Of a DNA stretch of 64,000 bases, positions 27,531 through 37,278 are shown piece after piece. The first letter of the stretch is position 1; each line of letters starts with the position of its first letter. The position numbers and the translations under genes were made by a program. The stretch comes from Aurantimonas aggregata. Its GTDB lineage: Bacteria > Pseudomonadota > Alphaproteobacteria > Rhizobiales > Rhizobiaceae. The notes below the pieces were generated by a model. It did no database searches. It saw only the letters and a program-made list of their open reading frames with translations, and was not told the origin of the DNA. The stretch is from assembly GCF_010500835.1 (NCBI RefSeq), contig NZ_JAAAMJ010000009.1, forward strand, positions 90,841 to 154,840, written 5' to 3'.

Positions 27531-28454
27531 TCAGATGAGGGCCTTGCGCACCAGCGCCATGAAGTCCGCGGCGGCCAGCGACAAGGGCCGGCTGGCGGGC
27601 GACAGGAAGCAGGCGCGATAGGGAATGGCCGGCGCGAACGGCCGCACGACGATGCCGCTGCCGAGCTGGTGGACGATCGGGAAGGGATTGAGCAGCGCCA
27701 CCCCCAGCCCTTCGCGAACAAACTCCGCCGCCGAGACCGCCGTGGCGGTTTCGATGACCATGTGGCGGCGCACCCCGACCTTGTCGAAGAACCGGTCGAT
27801 CTGGCTGCGGCCGGAATGGCGACGGGTCAGCGCGACGAACGGCTGGCCTTCCAGATCCTGCGGCCGGATGATCTCGTGGTCGGCCAGTCTGTGCCGGCTC
27901 GGCAGCGCACAGATCGCCTCCGTCGCGACCAGCAGATCGCTGCGCACGCCGTCGTGCACGACGGCAGTGTCGGTCAGGCCGATATCGTGACGGTCCTCGG
28001 CGATGCCGGTCACCAGCACATCGCTCGAAAGGACCTCGAAGACGATTTCGAGTGCCGGATTGGTCTTGGTGAACCGGGCGACGATCGGCGGCAGGAACCG
28101 GTGCGCGATCGTCGGCGGCGCGGCGATGCGCAGCGTCCCGCCATGCGAGCTGGCGGCGCTCGAGCGATCGACGATCCGGCCGAGGGCCGCGAAGATCGGG
28201 CCCAACTCGTCGTTGACCGCCAGCGCGTCGGGATTGGGGACCAGCCGGCCCCCCGATCGATCGAAAAGCTGCCGGCCGAGCGTCGCCTCCAGCTCGGCGA
28301 GCGCCCGGCTGACCGCCGATTGCGACAGGCCGAGCCGCTGCGCCGCAAGCGTCGTCTTGCCGGTCTCGACCAGCGCGCGCAGCACCTCGAGCTCACGAAG
28401 CGTGAACCCCGCGCGGCGCGGCTCCTGTCGGACGGGCGATGATTTTTCAGGCAT
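27531..28454 (-). CDS. LysR-family transcriptional regulator
   Basis: About 307 residues. The winged helix (LAAQRLGLSQSAVSRALAEL in the first 60 residues) precedes a periplasmic-binding-protein-like domain. The ATG at 28454 is preferred; in-frame TTG at 28496 would add MNLKEQKIYIYRID from the A+T-rich promoter zone. It probably forms a transcript with the deacylase gene and is divergent from the dipeptide importer, so it is placed to control both. Lack of an obvious Shine-Dalgarno site suggests a leaderless or weakly translated message. Confidence 0.84.
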   Translation of the reverse strand: MPEKSSPVRQEPRRAGFTLRELEVLRALVETGKTTLAAQRLGLSQSAVSRALAELEATLGRQLFDRSGGRLVPNPDALAVNDELGPIFAALGRIVDRSSAASSHGGTLRIAAPPTIAHRFLPPIVARFTKTNPALEIVFEVLSSDVLVTGIAEDRHDIGLTDTAVVHDGVRSDLLVATEAICALPSRHRLADHEIIRPQDLEGQPFVALTRRHSGRSQIDRFFDKVGVRRHMVIETATAVSAAEFVREGLGVALLNPFPIVHQLGSGIVVRPFAPAIPYRACFLSPASRPLSLAAADFMALVRKALI

Positions 28455-28602
28455 ATCTATGCGGTAAATGTATATCTTTTGCTCTTTCAAATTCAACTAC
28501 AGCATAATAGCCTCACTGCCAACAGTCGGATTGACCCGGCGGTGCGGCGCTCGGACAGAGGTCCGGCGCGCCGGAATCCTCGTATGTTCGTGGAGAGACA
28601 AG
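28455..28602. promoter_or_regulatory. Divergent promoter region between LysR and dipeptide importer
   Basis: A 148-bp gap with an A+T-rich half (28455-28510) unlike its G+C-rich surroundings. ATATCTATGCGGTAAATGTATAT-like sequence on the LysR side could hold a LysR site and the -10 regions, but I could not pick one convincingly. GGAGAGAC before 28603 is the ribosome site of the binding-protein gene. Confidence 0.4.
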
Positions 28603-30204
28603 ATGAAAACAGGTGCCCTCTTTACCTGCCTCGTCGCCGGCACTGTCCTTTCCGGCGCGGCCCAGGCGGCTGACCTCGTCGTCGGTCTCAAGTCGGAAGC
28701 GACGTCGATGGACCCGCAGTTTCACCAGCTGTCGACCAACACCCAGGTGCTGCTCAACATCTTCGAGGGGCTGACCAACCAGGACGCGTTGCAGAAGGTG
28801 ACCCCAGCGCTGGCGACCGAATGGGAGGCGGTCGACGACACCACCTGGCGCTTCACCCTGCGCGACGGCGTCAAGTTCCAGAACGGCAGCACGTTCTCGG
28901 CCCGCGACGTGATCTACACCTATTGCCGCGTGCCGCTGGTGGAGAACTCGCCCTCGTCCTTCACCATCTACACGGCGACCATCACCGACGTGAAACCCGA
29001 CGGCGACAATGCCGTGCTGATCAGCACCGACGGCCCGAACCCGCTGCTGCCGACCGACGTCGCCAACCTGCCGCTCCTCTCGGCCGACGCCGCCGGCGCC
29101 GAAGACACCGTCACCTACAAGCCGGGCGGCGAATGCGAAGGCATGGGGACCGTGCCGCAATCGGCCGACTTCAATTCGCCCGAGATCACCGTCGGGACCG
29201 GGCCCTACCGGCTGGAAAGCTTCGTGCGCGGCAGCCAGATGGTGCTGACGCGCTACGACGACTACTGGGGCGAGCAGCCCGACTGGGACAAGGTGACGCT
29301 GCGGCCGCTGACCAGCGACGGGCCGCGGGTGGCCGCGCTCCTGTCGGGCGACGTCGACATGATCGAGTCGCCGCCGATCCAGGATCTGCCGCGTATCGAA
29401 CAGGCCGGCTACAGCGTCGTCGACGCGCTGTCGAACCGCATCATCTATCTTGCGATGGACCAGGACGGCGAGGCCCCGAGTATCGGCGGTACGGACGGCA
29501 AGAACCCGCTGCTCGACAAGAAGGTCCGCGAGGCGATCTCGCTGGCGATCAACCGAGACGCCATCGTCGAGCGCATCATGGGCGGCTATGCCCAGGCCGC
29601 CGGCGAATTGCTGCCGCCGCCGATGTTCGGCACCAACGGCCGTGCCGTCGATGCCTACGATCCGGAAAAGGCCAAGCAGCTCCTCACAGAGGCCGGCTAT
29701 CCCGACGGTTTCGAGATCACGCTCGGCACGCCGAACGACCGCTACATCAACGATGCGCAGGTCGCCCAGGCGGTCGCCCAGATGCTGGCGCGGATCGGCA
29801 TCCGGACCAATGTCGACGCGCAGACGGCGAGCCAGTTCTTCTCCCGCCGCAACGCGCTCGACTTCCCGATATATCTCGCCGGCTGGAGCGCCTCATCGGG
29901 CGAGATGTCCTCGCCGCTGAAGTCGCTGGTCGCCACCTACAACAAGGAAGCGGGGACCGGCCCGACCAACGCCGGGCGCTATTCCAATCCGGCGATGGAC
30001 GAACTCCTGAAGACGGCGATGACGACGATCGACGATGCGGAGCGCGAGAAGATGCTGCAGGAGGCCGAGCAGATGGTGCTCGACGATTTCGGCATCATCC
30101 CGCTGCATTACGAGCAGACGGTCTGGGCCCTCAAGGAGGGGCTGACCTACGAGCCGCGCGTCGACCAGTACACGATCGCCTCGCAAGTCCACGCCGCGGA
30201 ATAG
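28603..30204 (+). CDS. Dipeptide/oligopeptide ABC transporter substrate-binding protein
   Basis: Periplasmic family 5 binding protein, 533 residues, with a 22-residue signal peptide ending AAQA-AD. Family marks are LKSEATSMDPQFHQLS, FEGLTNQDALQKVTPALA, LRDGVKFQNGSTFSARDV and the C-terminal GIIPLHYEQTVWA. It opens a dppABCDF-like set of five genes. An in-frame TTG far upstream (28468) was rejected because the ATG at 28603 follows GGAGAGACAAG. An AbgB-like amidohydrolase at the operon end suggests that the ligand may be an amide-linked or acylated amino acid rather than an ordinary dipeptide. Confidence 0.87.
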   Translation: MKTGALFTCLVAGTVLSGAAQAADLVVGLKSEATSMDPQFHQLSTNTQVLLNIFEGLTNQDALQKVTPALATEWEAVDDTTWRFTLRDGVKFQNGSTFSARDVIYTYCRVPLVENSPSSFTIYTATITDVKPDGDNAVLISTDGPNPLLPTDVANLPLLSADAAGAEDTVTYKPGGECEGMGTVPQSADFNSPEITVGTGPYRLESFVRGSQMVLTRYDDYWGEQPDWDKVTLRPLTSDGPRVAALLSGDVDMIESPPIQDLPRIEQAGYSVVDALSNRIIYLAMDQDGEAPSIGGTDGKNPLLDKKVREAISLAINRDAIVERIMGGYAQAAGELLPPPMFGTNGRAVDAYDPEKAKQLLTEAGYPDGFEITLGTPNDRYINDAQVAQAVAQMLARIGIRTNVDAQTASQFFSRRNALDFPIYLAGWSASSGEMSSPLKSLVATYNKEAGTGPTNAGRYSNPAMDELLKTAMTTIDDAEREKMLQEAEQMVLDDFGIIPLHYEQTVWALKEGLTYEPRVDQYTIASQVHAAE

Positions 30205-30372
30205 GCCAGCCCCGATCCGCACCGCCGAACCAGGCAGAGGCGGCCCCGACAGGTGTTAGGCGCCGTCCTCGCCCGACGACTTCGCCACCCCCGGCGAGCC
30301 GTCGACCGCCAGCCCCGGGCGCCCTGATGCGCGCCGGTCGCTGGATGGCCCGATCCAACCCGGACGCCGACG

Positions 30373-31350
30373 ATGACCGTCTATCTCCTGCGCCGTCTTG
30401 GTCAGAGCCTCATCGCCCTCGCGGCGATGGCGATCATGGTGTTCGTCGGGGTCTTTGCCATCGGCAACCCGGTCGACATCCTGATCAACCCGGAGGCGAG
30501 CCAGGCCGAGATCGCCGCAACCACGGCGCGGCTCGGTCTCGACAAGCCGCTATGGGAGCAGTTCGCGCGCTTCGTCGGCAATCTCTTCCAGGGCGACCTC
30601 GGCACCTCCTTCGTCTACGGCCGGCCGGCGGCGGAGATCATCCTGGAGCGGCTGCCGGCGACGATGGAGCTGGCGGTGACGGCACTGCTGATCTCCGTGC
30701 TGATCGGCGTGCCGCTCGGCGTCTATGCCGGGCTTAAACCGGACAGCATCGGCGGCCGCTCGGTCATGGCCGGCTCGATCTTCGGCTTCTCCCTGCCGAA
30801 TTTCTGGCAGGGCATGCTGCTGATCCTGGTCTTCTCCGTGCTGCTCGGCTGGCTGCCGGCCGGCGGGCGCGGCGAGACGGTGACGGTGCTCGGCGTCCGG
30901 CTGAGCTTTCTCACCTGGGACGGACTGCAGCACATGCTGCTGCCGGCGCTGAACCTGGCTCTCTTCAAGATGTCGCTGGTGATCCGGCTGACGCGGGCCA
31001 ACACCAGGGAGGTCTGCCTGCAGGAATACATCAAGTTCGCGCGGGCCAAGGGGCTCTCCTCGCGCCGCATCGTCCTCGTCCATATCCTGAAGAACATCAT
31101 GATCCCGGTGGTGACCATCCTCGGCCTCGAGCTCGGATCGATGATCGCCTTCGCCATCGTCACCGAGACGGTTTTCGCCTGGCCCGGCATGGGCAAGCTG
31201 CTGATCGACTCGATCAACCTGCTCGATCGCCCGGTGATCGTCGCCTACCTGATGCTGACGGTGGTGATCATCGTCTCGATCAACCTCGTCGTCGACCTGC
31301 TCTACTCGGCGCTCGATCCCCGGATCCGGCTGTCGCAGGTAAAATCATGA
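30373..31350 (+). CDS. Peptide ABC transporter permease, DppB type
   Basis: 325-residue inner-membrane permease with an N-terminal helix (LRRLGQSLIALAAMAIMVFVG in part), a periplasmic region, and five more helices. FALARAKGLSSRR-like text reads KFARAKGLSSRRIVLVHILKN here and is the coupling loop of DppB/OppB. The 168-bp gap after the binding-protein gene has no clear hairpin. The stop overlaps dppC start by ATGA. Confidence 0.87.
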   Translation: MTVYLLRRLGQSLIALAAMAIMVFVGVFAIGNPVDILINPEASQAEIAATTARLGLDKPLWEQFARFVGNLFQGDLGTSFVYGRPAAEIILERLPATMELAVTALLISVLIGVPLGVYAGLKPDSIGGRSVMAGSIFGFSLPNFWQGMLLILVFSVLLGWLPAGGRGETVTVLGVRLSFLTWDGLQHMLLPALNLALFKMSLVIRLTRANTREVCLQEYIKFARAKGLSSRRIVLVHILKNIMIPVVTILGLELGSMIAFAIVTETVFAWPGMGKLLIDSINLLDRPVIVAYLMLTVVIIVSINLVVDLLYSALDPRIRLSQVKS

Positions 31351-32279
31351 GCGACGACGCCTTCGTCTCCGGCCTCGCGCCCGCCGCGACATCGCCTGTC
31401 GCGGTCGACAGCCCGCTGAAGCGCATCGCGCGCGCCTTCTTCGAGGACCGGCTCGCCGTCGCCGGCCTCGTGCTTTTCCTCGCCATCCTGCTGCTGGCGG
31501 TCTTCGCGCCGCTGATCGCGCCGCAGAACCCCTACGACCTCGCCCAGCTCGACATCATGGACGGCGGCCAGCCGCCGGGCGCGGCGAGCTTCGCCACCGG
31601 CGGCACCTATTACCTCGGCACCGACGAGCAGGGCCGCGACATGCTCTCGGCGATCCTCTACGGGCTGCGCATCAGCCTCGTCGTCGCGACGGTGTCGCTC
31701 GCCTTCGCCATCGCCATCGGCGTCACCGCCGGCATCGCCGCCGCCTATTTCGGCGGCCGGATCGACGCGCTGATCATGCGGGTCGTCGACCTGCAGCTGT
31801 CCTTCCCGGCAATCCTGATTGCCCTCATCCTGCTGGCGCTCTGGGGCCGCGGCGTCGACAAGGTGATCATCGCGCTGGTCATCGTGCAATGGGCCTATTA
31901 CGCTCGCACCGTCCGCTCCTCGGCGATTGTCGAGGCCCGCAAGGACTACGTCGAAGCGGCACGATGCCTGGCGCTGTCGCATGGCCGGATCATGTTCCAC
32001 CATCTCCTTCCGAACTGCCTGCCGCCGCTGATCGTCGTCGCCACGGTGCAGATCGCCCAGGCCATCGCGCTCGAGGCGACCCTGTCCTTCCTCGGTGTCG
32101 GCGTGCCGATCACCGAGCCCTCGCTCGGGCTGCTGATCGCCAACGGCTACGACTATTTGCTCTCGGGCCGCTACTGGGTCAGCCTGTTCCCCGGCATAGC
32201 GCTGGTCGTCACCACCCTGGCGATCAACATCGTCGGCGACCGCCTGCGCGACGTCTTCAATCCAAGGCTGCAGAAATGA
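31347..32279 (+). CDS. Peptide ABC transporter permease, DppC type
   Basis: 310-residue permease with an N-terminal cytoplasmic leader of about 30 residues, one helix (AGLVLFLAILLLAVFAPLIA), the conserved YYLGTDEQGRDMLSAILYGLRISL and the coupling loop EAARCLALSHGRIMFHHLLPN. The pair with DppB is standard for nickel/peptide importers. Both ends overlap neighbours by 4 bp (ATGA), so the importer subunits are made together. Confidence 0.88.
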   Translation: MSDDAFVSGLAPAATSPVAVDSPLKRIARAFFEDRLAVAGLVLFLAILLLAVFAPLIAPQNPYDLAQLDIMDGGQPPGAASFATGGTYYLGTDEQGRDMLSAILYGLRISLVVATVSLAFAIAIGVTAGIAAAYFGGRIDALIMRVVDLQLSFPAILIALILLALWGRGVDKVIIALVIVQWAYYARTVRSSAIVEARKDYVEAARCLALSHGRIMFHHLLPNCLPPLIVVATVQIAQAIALEATLSFLGVGVPITEPSLGLLIANGYDYLLSGRYWVSLFPGIALVVTTLAINIVGDRLRDVFNPRLQK

Positions 32280-33328
32280 CCCCGCTGCTCAGCGTCGACG
32301 GGCTGCAGACGCATTTCTTCACGCGCGACGGTGTCGCCAAGGCGGTCGACGGCGTCAGCTTCAGCCTCGAGCGCGGCCAGATCCTCGGCCTTGTCGGCGA
32401 ATCCGGCTCCGGCAAGTCGGTCACCGGCTTCTCGCTTCTCGGGCTCGTCGACCCGCCCGGCCGGGTCGTCGGCGGTACCATCACCTTCGACGGCGAGGAC
32501 CTTGTGAAGGGCGGCGAGCCGATGCTGCGCACGCTGCGCGGCAAGCGCATCGCGATGATCTTCCAGGATCCGATGATGACGCTGAACCCGGTGCTGCGCA
32601 TCGACACGCAGATGGTCGAGACGGTGCTGGCGCACGAGAGAATGTCCCACGCCGAAGCGCTGAAGCGTTGCCGCGAGGCGCTGGTGATGGTGGGGATCTC
32701 GTCTCCCGACGAACGCCTGCAAAGCTATCCGCACCAGTTCTCCGGCGGCATGCGCCAGCGCGTCGCCATCGCCATCGCGCTCCTGCACAAGCCGGACCTG
32801 ATCATCGCCGACGAGCCAACGACGGCGCTCGACGTCACCATCCAGGCGCAGATCCTCGCCGAGGTGCAAAAGCTGTGTGCCGAGACCGGCACGGCGCTGA
32901 TCTGGATCACCCACGATCTCGCCGTCGTCTCCGGCCTCGCCGACCGGCTGGCGGTGATGTATGCCGGCCGCGTCGTCGAGGAGGGCGAGACCGCCCGCGT
33001 CATCGAGCGGCCGCTGCATCCCTACACCAAGGGGCTGATCGACTCCGTGCCGCAGGGCAAGACGCGCGGCGCCCGGCTGCAGCAGATCAGCGGCATGACG
33101 CCGTCGCTGCTCGCCCTGCCGCAGGGCTGCGCCTTCCGGCCGCGCTGCGCGCGCGCCGACGCGGCCTGCCTCGAAGAGCCGGCGCTCGAGGAAAAGCTTC
33201 CCGACCGCAAGGTCCGCTGCTTCCATCCCTGGACGCTCGACGCGGCGGCGGATGCGCACATGCCCACCGTGACGGAAACGGCCGACCAACGGAGCGGGGC
33301 CGCCGCCCGGACGGGGACACGGGCATGA
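32276..33328 (+). CDS. Peptide ABC transporter ATP-binding protein, DppD type
   Basis: 350-residue ATPase with Walker [24 protein letters not shown], signature [15 protein letters not shown], Walker [15 protein letters not shown] and the C-terminal oligopeptide/dipeptide extension with the cysteine cluster [14 protein letters not shown], which binds an Fe-S cluster or zinc in some relatives. It overlaps DppC and DppF by 4 bp each. The last 25 residues are low in complexity and poorly conserved. Confidence 0.9.
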   Translation: MTPLLSVDGLQTHFFTRDGVAKAVDGVSFSLERGQILGLVGESGSGKSVTGFSLLGLVDPPGRVVGGTITFDGEDLVKGGEPMLRTLRGKRIAMIFQDPMMTLNPVLRIDTQMVETVLAHERMSHAEALKRCREALVMVGISSPDERLQSYPHQFSGGMRQRVAIAIALLHKPDLIIADEPTTALDVTIQAQILAEVQKLCAETGTALIWITHDLAVVSGLADRLAVMYAGRVVEEGETARVIERPLHPYTKGLIDSVPQGKTRGARLQQISGMTPSLLALPQGCAFRPRCARADAACLEEPALEEKLPDRKVRCFHPWTLDAAADAHMPTVTETADQRSGAAARTGTRA

Positions 33329-34323
33329 GCGAGGCAATCCTCGAGATCGACGGCGTCTCGAAGCGCTTCGTCAAGACTCTCGATCTTGCCGAGAGAGCCG
33401 CGCGCATGCTCGGCGCCACGGTGCGCGAATTGACCGTACACGCCGTCGACGGCGTCGACCTGTCGATCCGCAAGGGCGAGGTCATGGGCCTCGTCGGCGA
33501 ATCCGGCTGTGGCAAGTCCACCCTCGGGCGCATGGTTGCCGGCCTGCACCCACCCAGCGCCGGGCAGATCCGCTTTCGGGGCCGCGACGTGGCAAGCCTG
33601 AAGGGCGCCGATGCTCGGGAAGCCGCACTGAAGGTGCAGATGGTCTTCCAGGATCCGATGTCGTCGCTCAACCCGCGAATGCGGGTCGACCAGATCGTCG
33701 GCGAGGCGCCGCGCGTCCATGGCCTTGCCGGCAGCGGCGAGATCGACGCCTATGTCGAGGCGGCGCTGCAGCGTGTCGGCCTCGATCCGGCGATGCGCAA
33801 GCGCTATCCGCACCAGTTCTCCGGCGGCCAGCGGGCCCGCATCGGCATCGCCCGCGCGCTCGCGGTGCAGCCGGATTTCATCGTCTGCGACGAATCCGTC
33901 GCCGCCCTCGACGTCTCGATCCAGGCGCAGATCCTCAACCTGTTCATGGACCTGCGCGAGGAGCTCGACCTCACCTACCTATTCATCAGCCACGATCTCG
34001 GCGTCGTCGAGCACATTTCCGACCGCATCGCGATCATGTATCTCGGGCGGATGGTCGAGCAGGGCGCCAGCGAGGAGATCTTCACCGCGCCGAACCATCC
34101 CTACACCCAGGCGCTGCTCGCCGAGATCCCGACCTTCGCCACCACCAAGAAGACCTATTCGGCGATCAAGGGCGAGATCCCCTCGCCGATCGATCCGCCC
34201 CCCGGCTGCCATTTCCATCCGCGCTGCCCGCACGCGTTCGAGCGCTGCCGCGTCGAGCGCCCGGCGCTGAAGGAAATCGCCGCGAACCGCTATTCGGCCT
34301 GCCATCTCAACGACATGAGCTGA
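33325..34323 (+). CDS. Peptide ABC transporter ATP-binding protein, DppF type
   Basis: 332-residue second ATPase of the importer. Walker A GESGCGKST, VFQDPMSSLNPRMRV, signature FSGGQRARIGIARAL, Walker B IVCDESVAALDVS (note DES where DEP/DES both occur in DppF), and a C-terminal cysteine set in CHFHPRCPHAFERC. Family members always come as DppD/DppF pairs. The operon continues after 61 bp with the amidohydrolase. Confidence 0.9.
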   Translation: MSEAILEIDGVSKRFVKTLDLAERAARMLGATVRELTVHAVDGVDLSIRKGEVMGLVGESGCGKSTLGRMVAGLHPPSAGQIRFRGRDVASLKGADAREAALKVQMVFQDPMSSLNPRMRVDQIVGEAPRVHGLAGSGEIDAYVEAALQRVGLDPAMRKRYPHQFSGGQRARIGIARALAVQPDFIVCDESVAALDVSIQAQILNLFMDLREELDLTYLFISHDLGVVEHISDRIAIMYLGRMVEQGASEEIFTAPNHPYTQALLAEIPTFATTKKTYSAIKGEIPSPIDPPPGCHFHPRCPHAFERCRVERPALKEIAANRYSACHLNDMS

Positions 34324-34384
34324 CCGGCCATGTCTCTCGCCGCCAAGCGCGTCGGGACGCACCGCACAAGCCAAGAGAAAGACC

Positions 34385-35818
34385 ATGACCCAATCCAACG
34401 CCGAGCGCATCTGGAACCTCGTCGACGCCAGGCGCGCCGACTACGAGGCGCTGAGCGATCGCATCTGGGGCATGCCGGAGATCGCCTACACCGAATACCG
34501 GTCGAGCGCCGAGCACGCGAAGATGCTGCGCGACGAGGGATACAAGGTGACGGAGGGGCCGGCCGGCATTCCCACCGCGGTCATCGGCGAGGCCGGCTCC
34601 GGCGGCCCGGTGATCGCCTTTCTCGGCGAATACGACGCCCTGCCCGGCCTCAGCCAGGAGGCCGACATCGCCGAGCCGAAGCCGCTCGACGGCAATGGCC
34701 ACGGCCATGGCTGCGGCCACAACATGCTGGGCTCGGCGGCGCTCCTCGCCGCCACGGCCTTCAAGAACTATCTCGCCGAGAACAAGCTGCCGGGGACGGT
34801 CCGCTATTACGGCTGCCCGGCCGAGGAAGGCGGCGCAGCCAAAGCCTTCATGGTCCGCGACGGCCTCTTCGACGACGTCGACGCCGCCATCACCTGGCAT
34901 CCGGCGTCGCTGACCCGGGTCGACGACGCCAAGTCGCTCGCCAACACCCGCATCGACTTCACCTTCAAGGGCCGCGCCTCGCACGCGGCAGCGGCGCCGC
35001 ATCTCGGGCGCTCCGCGCTCGACGCGGTCGAGCTGATGAATGTCGGCGTCAACTATCTGCGCGAGCACGTGCCGGCGGATTCGCGCATCCACTACGCCAT
35101 GATCGACGGCGGCGGCATCGCGCCGAACGTCGTGCAGGCGCGCGCCAAGGTACGCTACGCCGTGCGATCGCGCGACATCCACGGCATGAAGGCCCTGAAT
35201 GCCCGGGTGATCGACGTCGCCCGCGGCGCGGCGATGATGACCGGCACCGAGGTCGAGGTCACCATCCTCAGCGCCGTGTCCAACCTTCTGGCCAACACGC
35301 CGATGGAGGAGACGATGCAGGCCAATCTGGAGCGGCTGGGGCCGGTCCCCTTCGACGCCGACGACCGGGCCTTCGCCGCCAGGATCCAGGCGACGCTGAG
35401 CCAGGAGGACATCGCCAACGACTATCTCAGCAACGGCGTCGACGAGCGCTCCGACACCCCGCTCTGCGACTTCATCGTGCCGTTCGGCTCGGTCGGCGAG
35501 CCGATGATCGGATCGACCGATGTCGGCGACGTTTCCTGGGCGGTGCCGACGGTGCAGGCGCGCGTCGCGACCCACGCCATCGGCTCGCCCGGTCACTCCT
35601 GGCAGATCACCGCGCAGGGCAAGGCGCCTGCCGCCAAGAAGGGCCTCGTCTACGCCGCCAAGGCGATGGCGGGCACGGCGGTCGACCTGCTCGGCGATCC
35701 GGCGCTCCTGGCGCGGGCCAAGGCGGATCATCAGGCGCGGCTTGCCCGCAAGCCCTACGCCTCGCCCATTCCCGCCGAGGTGAAGCCGCCGATCCAGCCA
35801 CGACCGCAAGGCGGCTGA
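34385..35818 (+). CDS. AbgB-like M20 amidohydrolase (p-aminobenzoyl-glutamate hydrolase family)
   Basis: 477-residue cytoplasmic metallo-amidohydrolase. Metal-site motifs GHGHGCGHNMLG, YYGCPAEEGGAAK and HPAS and the dimerisation segment FKGRASHAAAAPHLGRSALDAVELM place it in the AbgB/AmhX subgroup rather than carboxypeptidase G2. SNGVDERSDTPLCDFIVPFG-type text near residue 350 and SPGHSWQITAQGKA (second metal site) are also family features. It follows the peptide importer in the same direction, so it probably hydrolyses the imported amide. AGAGAAAG precedes the ATG by about 7 bp. Confidence 0.85.
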   Translation: MTQSNAERIWNLVDARRADYEALSDRIWGMPEIAYTEYRSSAEHAKMLRDEGYKVTEGPAGIPTAVIGEAGSGGPVIAFLGEYDALPGLSQEADIAEPKPLDGNGHGHGCGHNMLGSAALLAATAFKNYLAENKLPGTVRYYGCPAEEGGAAKAFMVRDGLFDDVDAAITWHPASLTRVDDAKSLANTRIDFTFKGRASHAAAAPHLGRSALDAVELMNVGVNYLREHVPADSRIHYAMIDGGGIAPNVVQARAKVRYAVRSRDIHGMKALNARVIDVARGAAMMTGTEVEVTILSAVSNLLANTPMEETMQANLERLGPVPFDADDRAFAARIQATLSQEDIANDYLSNGVDERSDTPLCDFIVPFGSVGEPMIGSTDVGDVSWAVPTVQARVATHAIGSPGHSWQITAQGKAPAAKKGLVYAAKAMAGTAVDLLGDPALLARAKADHQARLARKPYASPIPAEVKPPIQPRPQGG

Positions 35819-35908
35819 GGCGCCCGGCGGCGGAACGCGCGATCGTCGCCCCGGCACGCGGGCGCATTCACAGCGTGTCGAGGCGGTCGTCGGAGGCTCC
35901 GACGGACG

Positions 35909-37021
35909 TCAGGCCTCGATCAGCAAAGGCTCGTAGCTTCTTCGGTAGAGAGAGCCGCCGGCAAACCGGAGAAGCCCGCCGCTGAGGGCCAGTGGCAGCC
36001 AGCGAATTCTGTCGCGGGTTTGGGATTGCTTCTGGACCCAGGCCACGCGCGATTGACGCCGCGGCGCGTAGGCCTCCAGCGCGGCGTCGAGATCGTGCGT
36101 TCCGGTGACCGCGTCGGCCAGCAGAACCGCGTCCTCGCAGGCCAGGCCTGCCCCCTCTGCCATGCTGGGAGACATCGCGTGCGCCGCATCGCCGATCAGA
36201 ACGACCCGGCCGCTGACGGTGGTTTGCGGCTGCACGGACTCGATCCGGCTGAAATGCATTTCGGTCGCGGGAGGCAACCGGTCCAGCAGAGGCCTCAACG
36301 GCACGCCAAAATCGGCAAAGATTTTCTGCAGGTCCGCGGCCGCGCCAAAATCGCTGAAGTCGCCGGAAGGATGGGCGATCCCGGCATTGACGTAGAGCGT
36401 CGAGCGATCCACCGGGATGACCAGCAGGGACCGACCTTTGGCCAGCATCACCGTCCAGGAGGAAATCCCGATCATGTTCGGAACGAAGAAGCGCCAGCAA
36501 GCATCGCCGGTGTAGGACGGCGGCGCCGGATCGACGGCAAGACGGCGGACCGTCGAGTTCAGGCCATCGGCACCGACGACGAGATCGTAGGTCGCGGTGC
36601 TCTGGTCATCGAACGTCACGACGCAGCCGCCGGAGGTCTGCCGGAGGTCCGAAAAGGTGACGCCGGTGCGGATCGGCAGCGTCTCGATCGATTCACGCAG
36701 GATCGCGTGCATTTCGGCGCGGGGCAGCGACAGGCAGGGCCCGCAGCCGGCCCAGAAGGCCGCCGCGTCGATGCGGCTGAGCAGCCTGCCGCGGAAATCG
36801 AGAAAATCCTGCCGGACGATCGGCACGGCCGACTGCATAATGAGCGGCATCAGCCCGAGTTGGCCGAAGGCTCGCGAGGCATTGCCGGGAAGGAACAGCC
36901 CGAAGCCCGGCGTGCGCCAATCCGAGCGCCAGTCGATGATGTCGGCGCTGATGCCGCGGTTCAGCAGCGCGCGCGCCAGCGAGAGGCCGCCGATACCGGC
37001 GCCCACGATGAGTATCTTCAC
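35909..37021 (-). CDS. FAD-dependent monooxygenase (PHBH/UbiH-like, class A)
   Basis: 370-residue flavoprotein hydroxylase using NAD(P)H and O2 on an aromatic or similar substrate. GAGIGGLSLARAL (8-20) binds FAD, YDLVVGADGLNSTVRR is the DG motif for FAD and NAD(P)H, and RVVLIGDAAHAMSPSMAEGAGLACEDAVLLA is the GD motif. It is a single gene transcribed toward the peptide-importer end; no reductase or ring-cleavage gene accompanies it, so the substrate cannot be inferred. Tetracycline-modifying TetX relatives share the motifs, but nothing supports that here. Confidence 0.85.
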   Translation of the reverse strand: MKILIVGAGIGGLSLARALLNRGISADIIDWRSDWRTPGFGLFLPGNASRAFGQLGLMPLIMQSAVPIVRQDFLDFRGRLLSRIDAAAFWAGCGPCLSLPRAEMHAILRESIETLPIRTGVTFSDLRQTSGGCVVTFDDQSTATYDLVVGADGLNSTVRRLAVDPAPPSYTGDACWRFFVPNMIGISSWTVMLAKGRSLLVIPVDRSTLYVNAGIAHPSGDFSDFGAAADLQKIFADFGVPLRPLLDRLPPATEMHFSRIESVQPQTTVSGRVVLIGDAAHAMSPSMAEGAGLACEDAVLLADAVTGTHDLDAALEAYAPRRQSRVAWVQKQSQTRDRIRWLPLALSGGLLRFAGGSLYRRSYEPLLIEA

Positions 37022-37161
37022 GATTGCAGACCTTGTGTTCCGCGGAAAAAAAGATCTCGCCGATGCGAGATGACCGGCACGAGACGGTTGATCGGCCAGA
37101 TGGCCTTCCCGTTTCGATGGACAGAAAACCTGCGGGAAGATCGCCGCAGGCTCCTCAAGAG

Positions 37162-37177
37162 GATTGTCCAGACAATC
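37162..37177. promoter_or_regulatory. Perfect palindrome GATTGTC-CA-GACAATC
   Basis: Two 7-bp half-sites with a 2-bp spacer, 141 bp upstream of the flavin monooxygenase start on the opposite strand and 554 bp before the GntR gene. The form fits an operator for a GntR regulator of the FCD class, such as the one at 37731. The same half-sites recur with a wider spacer at 61320-61345. Confidence 0.5.
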
Positions 37178-37278
37178 GGTGCCGCAAGTTTGCCGGACAT
37201 TTCAGTTTGCGCGCGTTCCGCTACATCTGAAATCCTGAGGCCTTGGCCAGCGAAGGTCCCGCGCCTTCCTGTCGCGCG

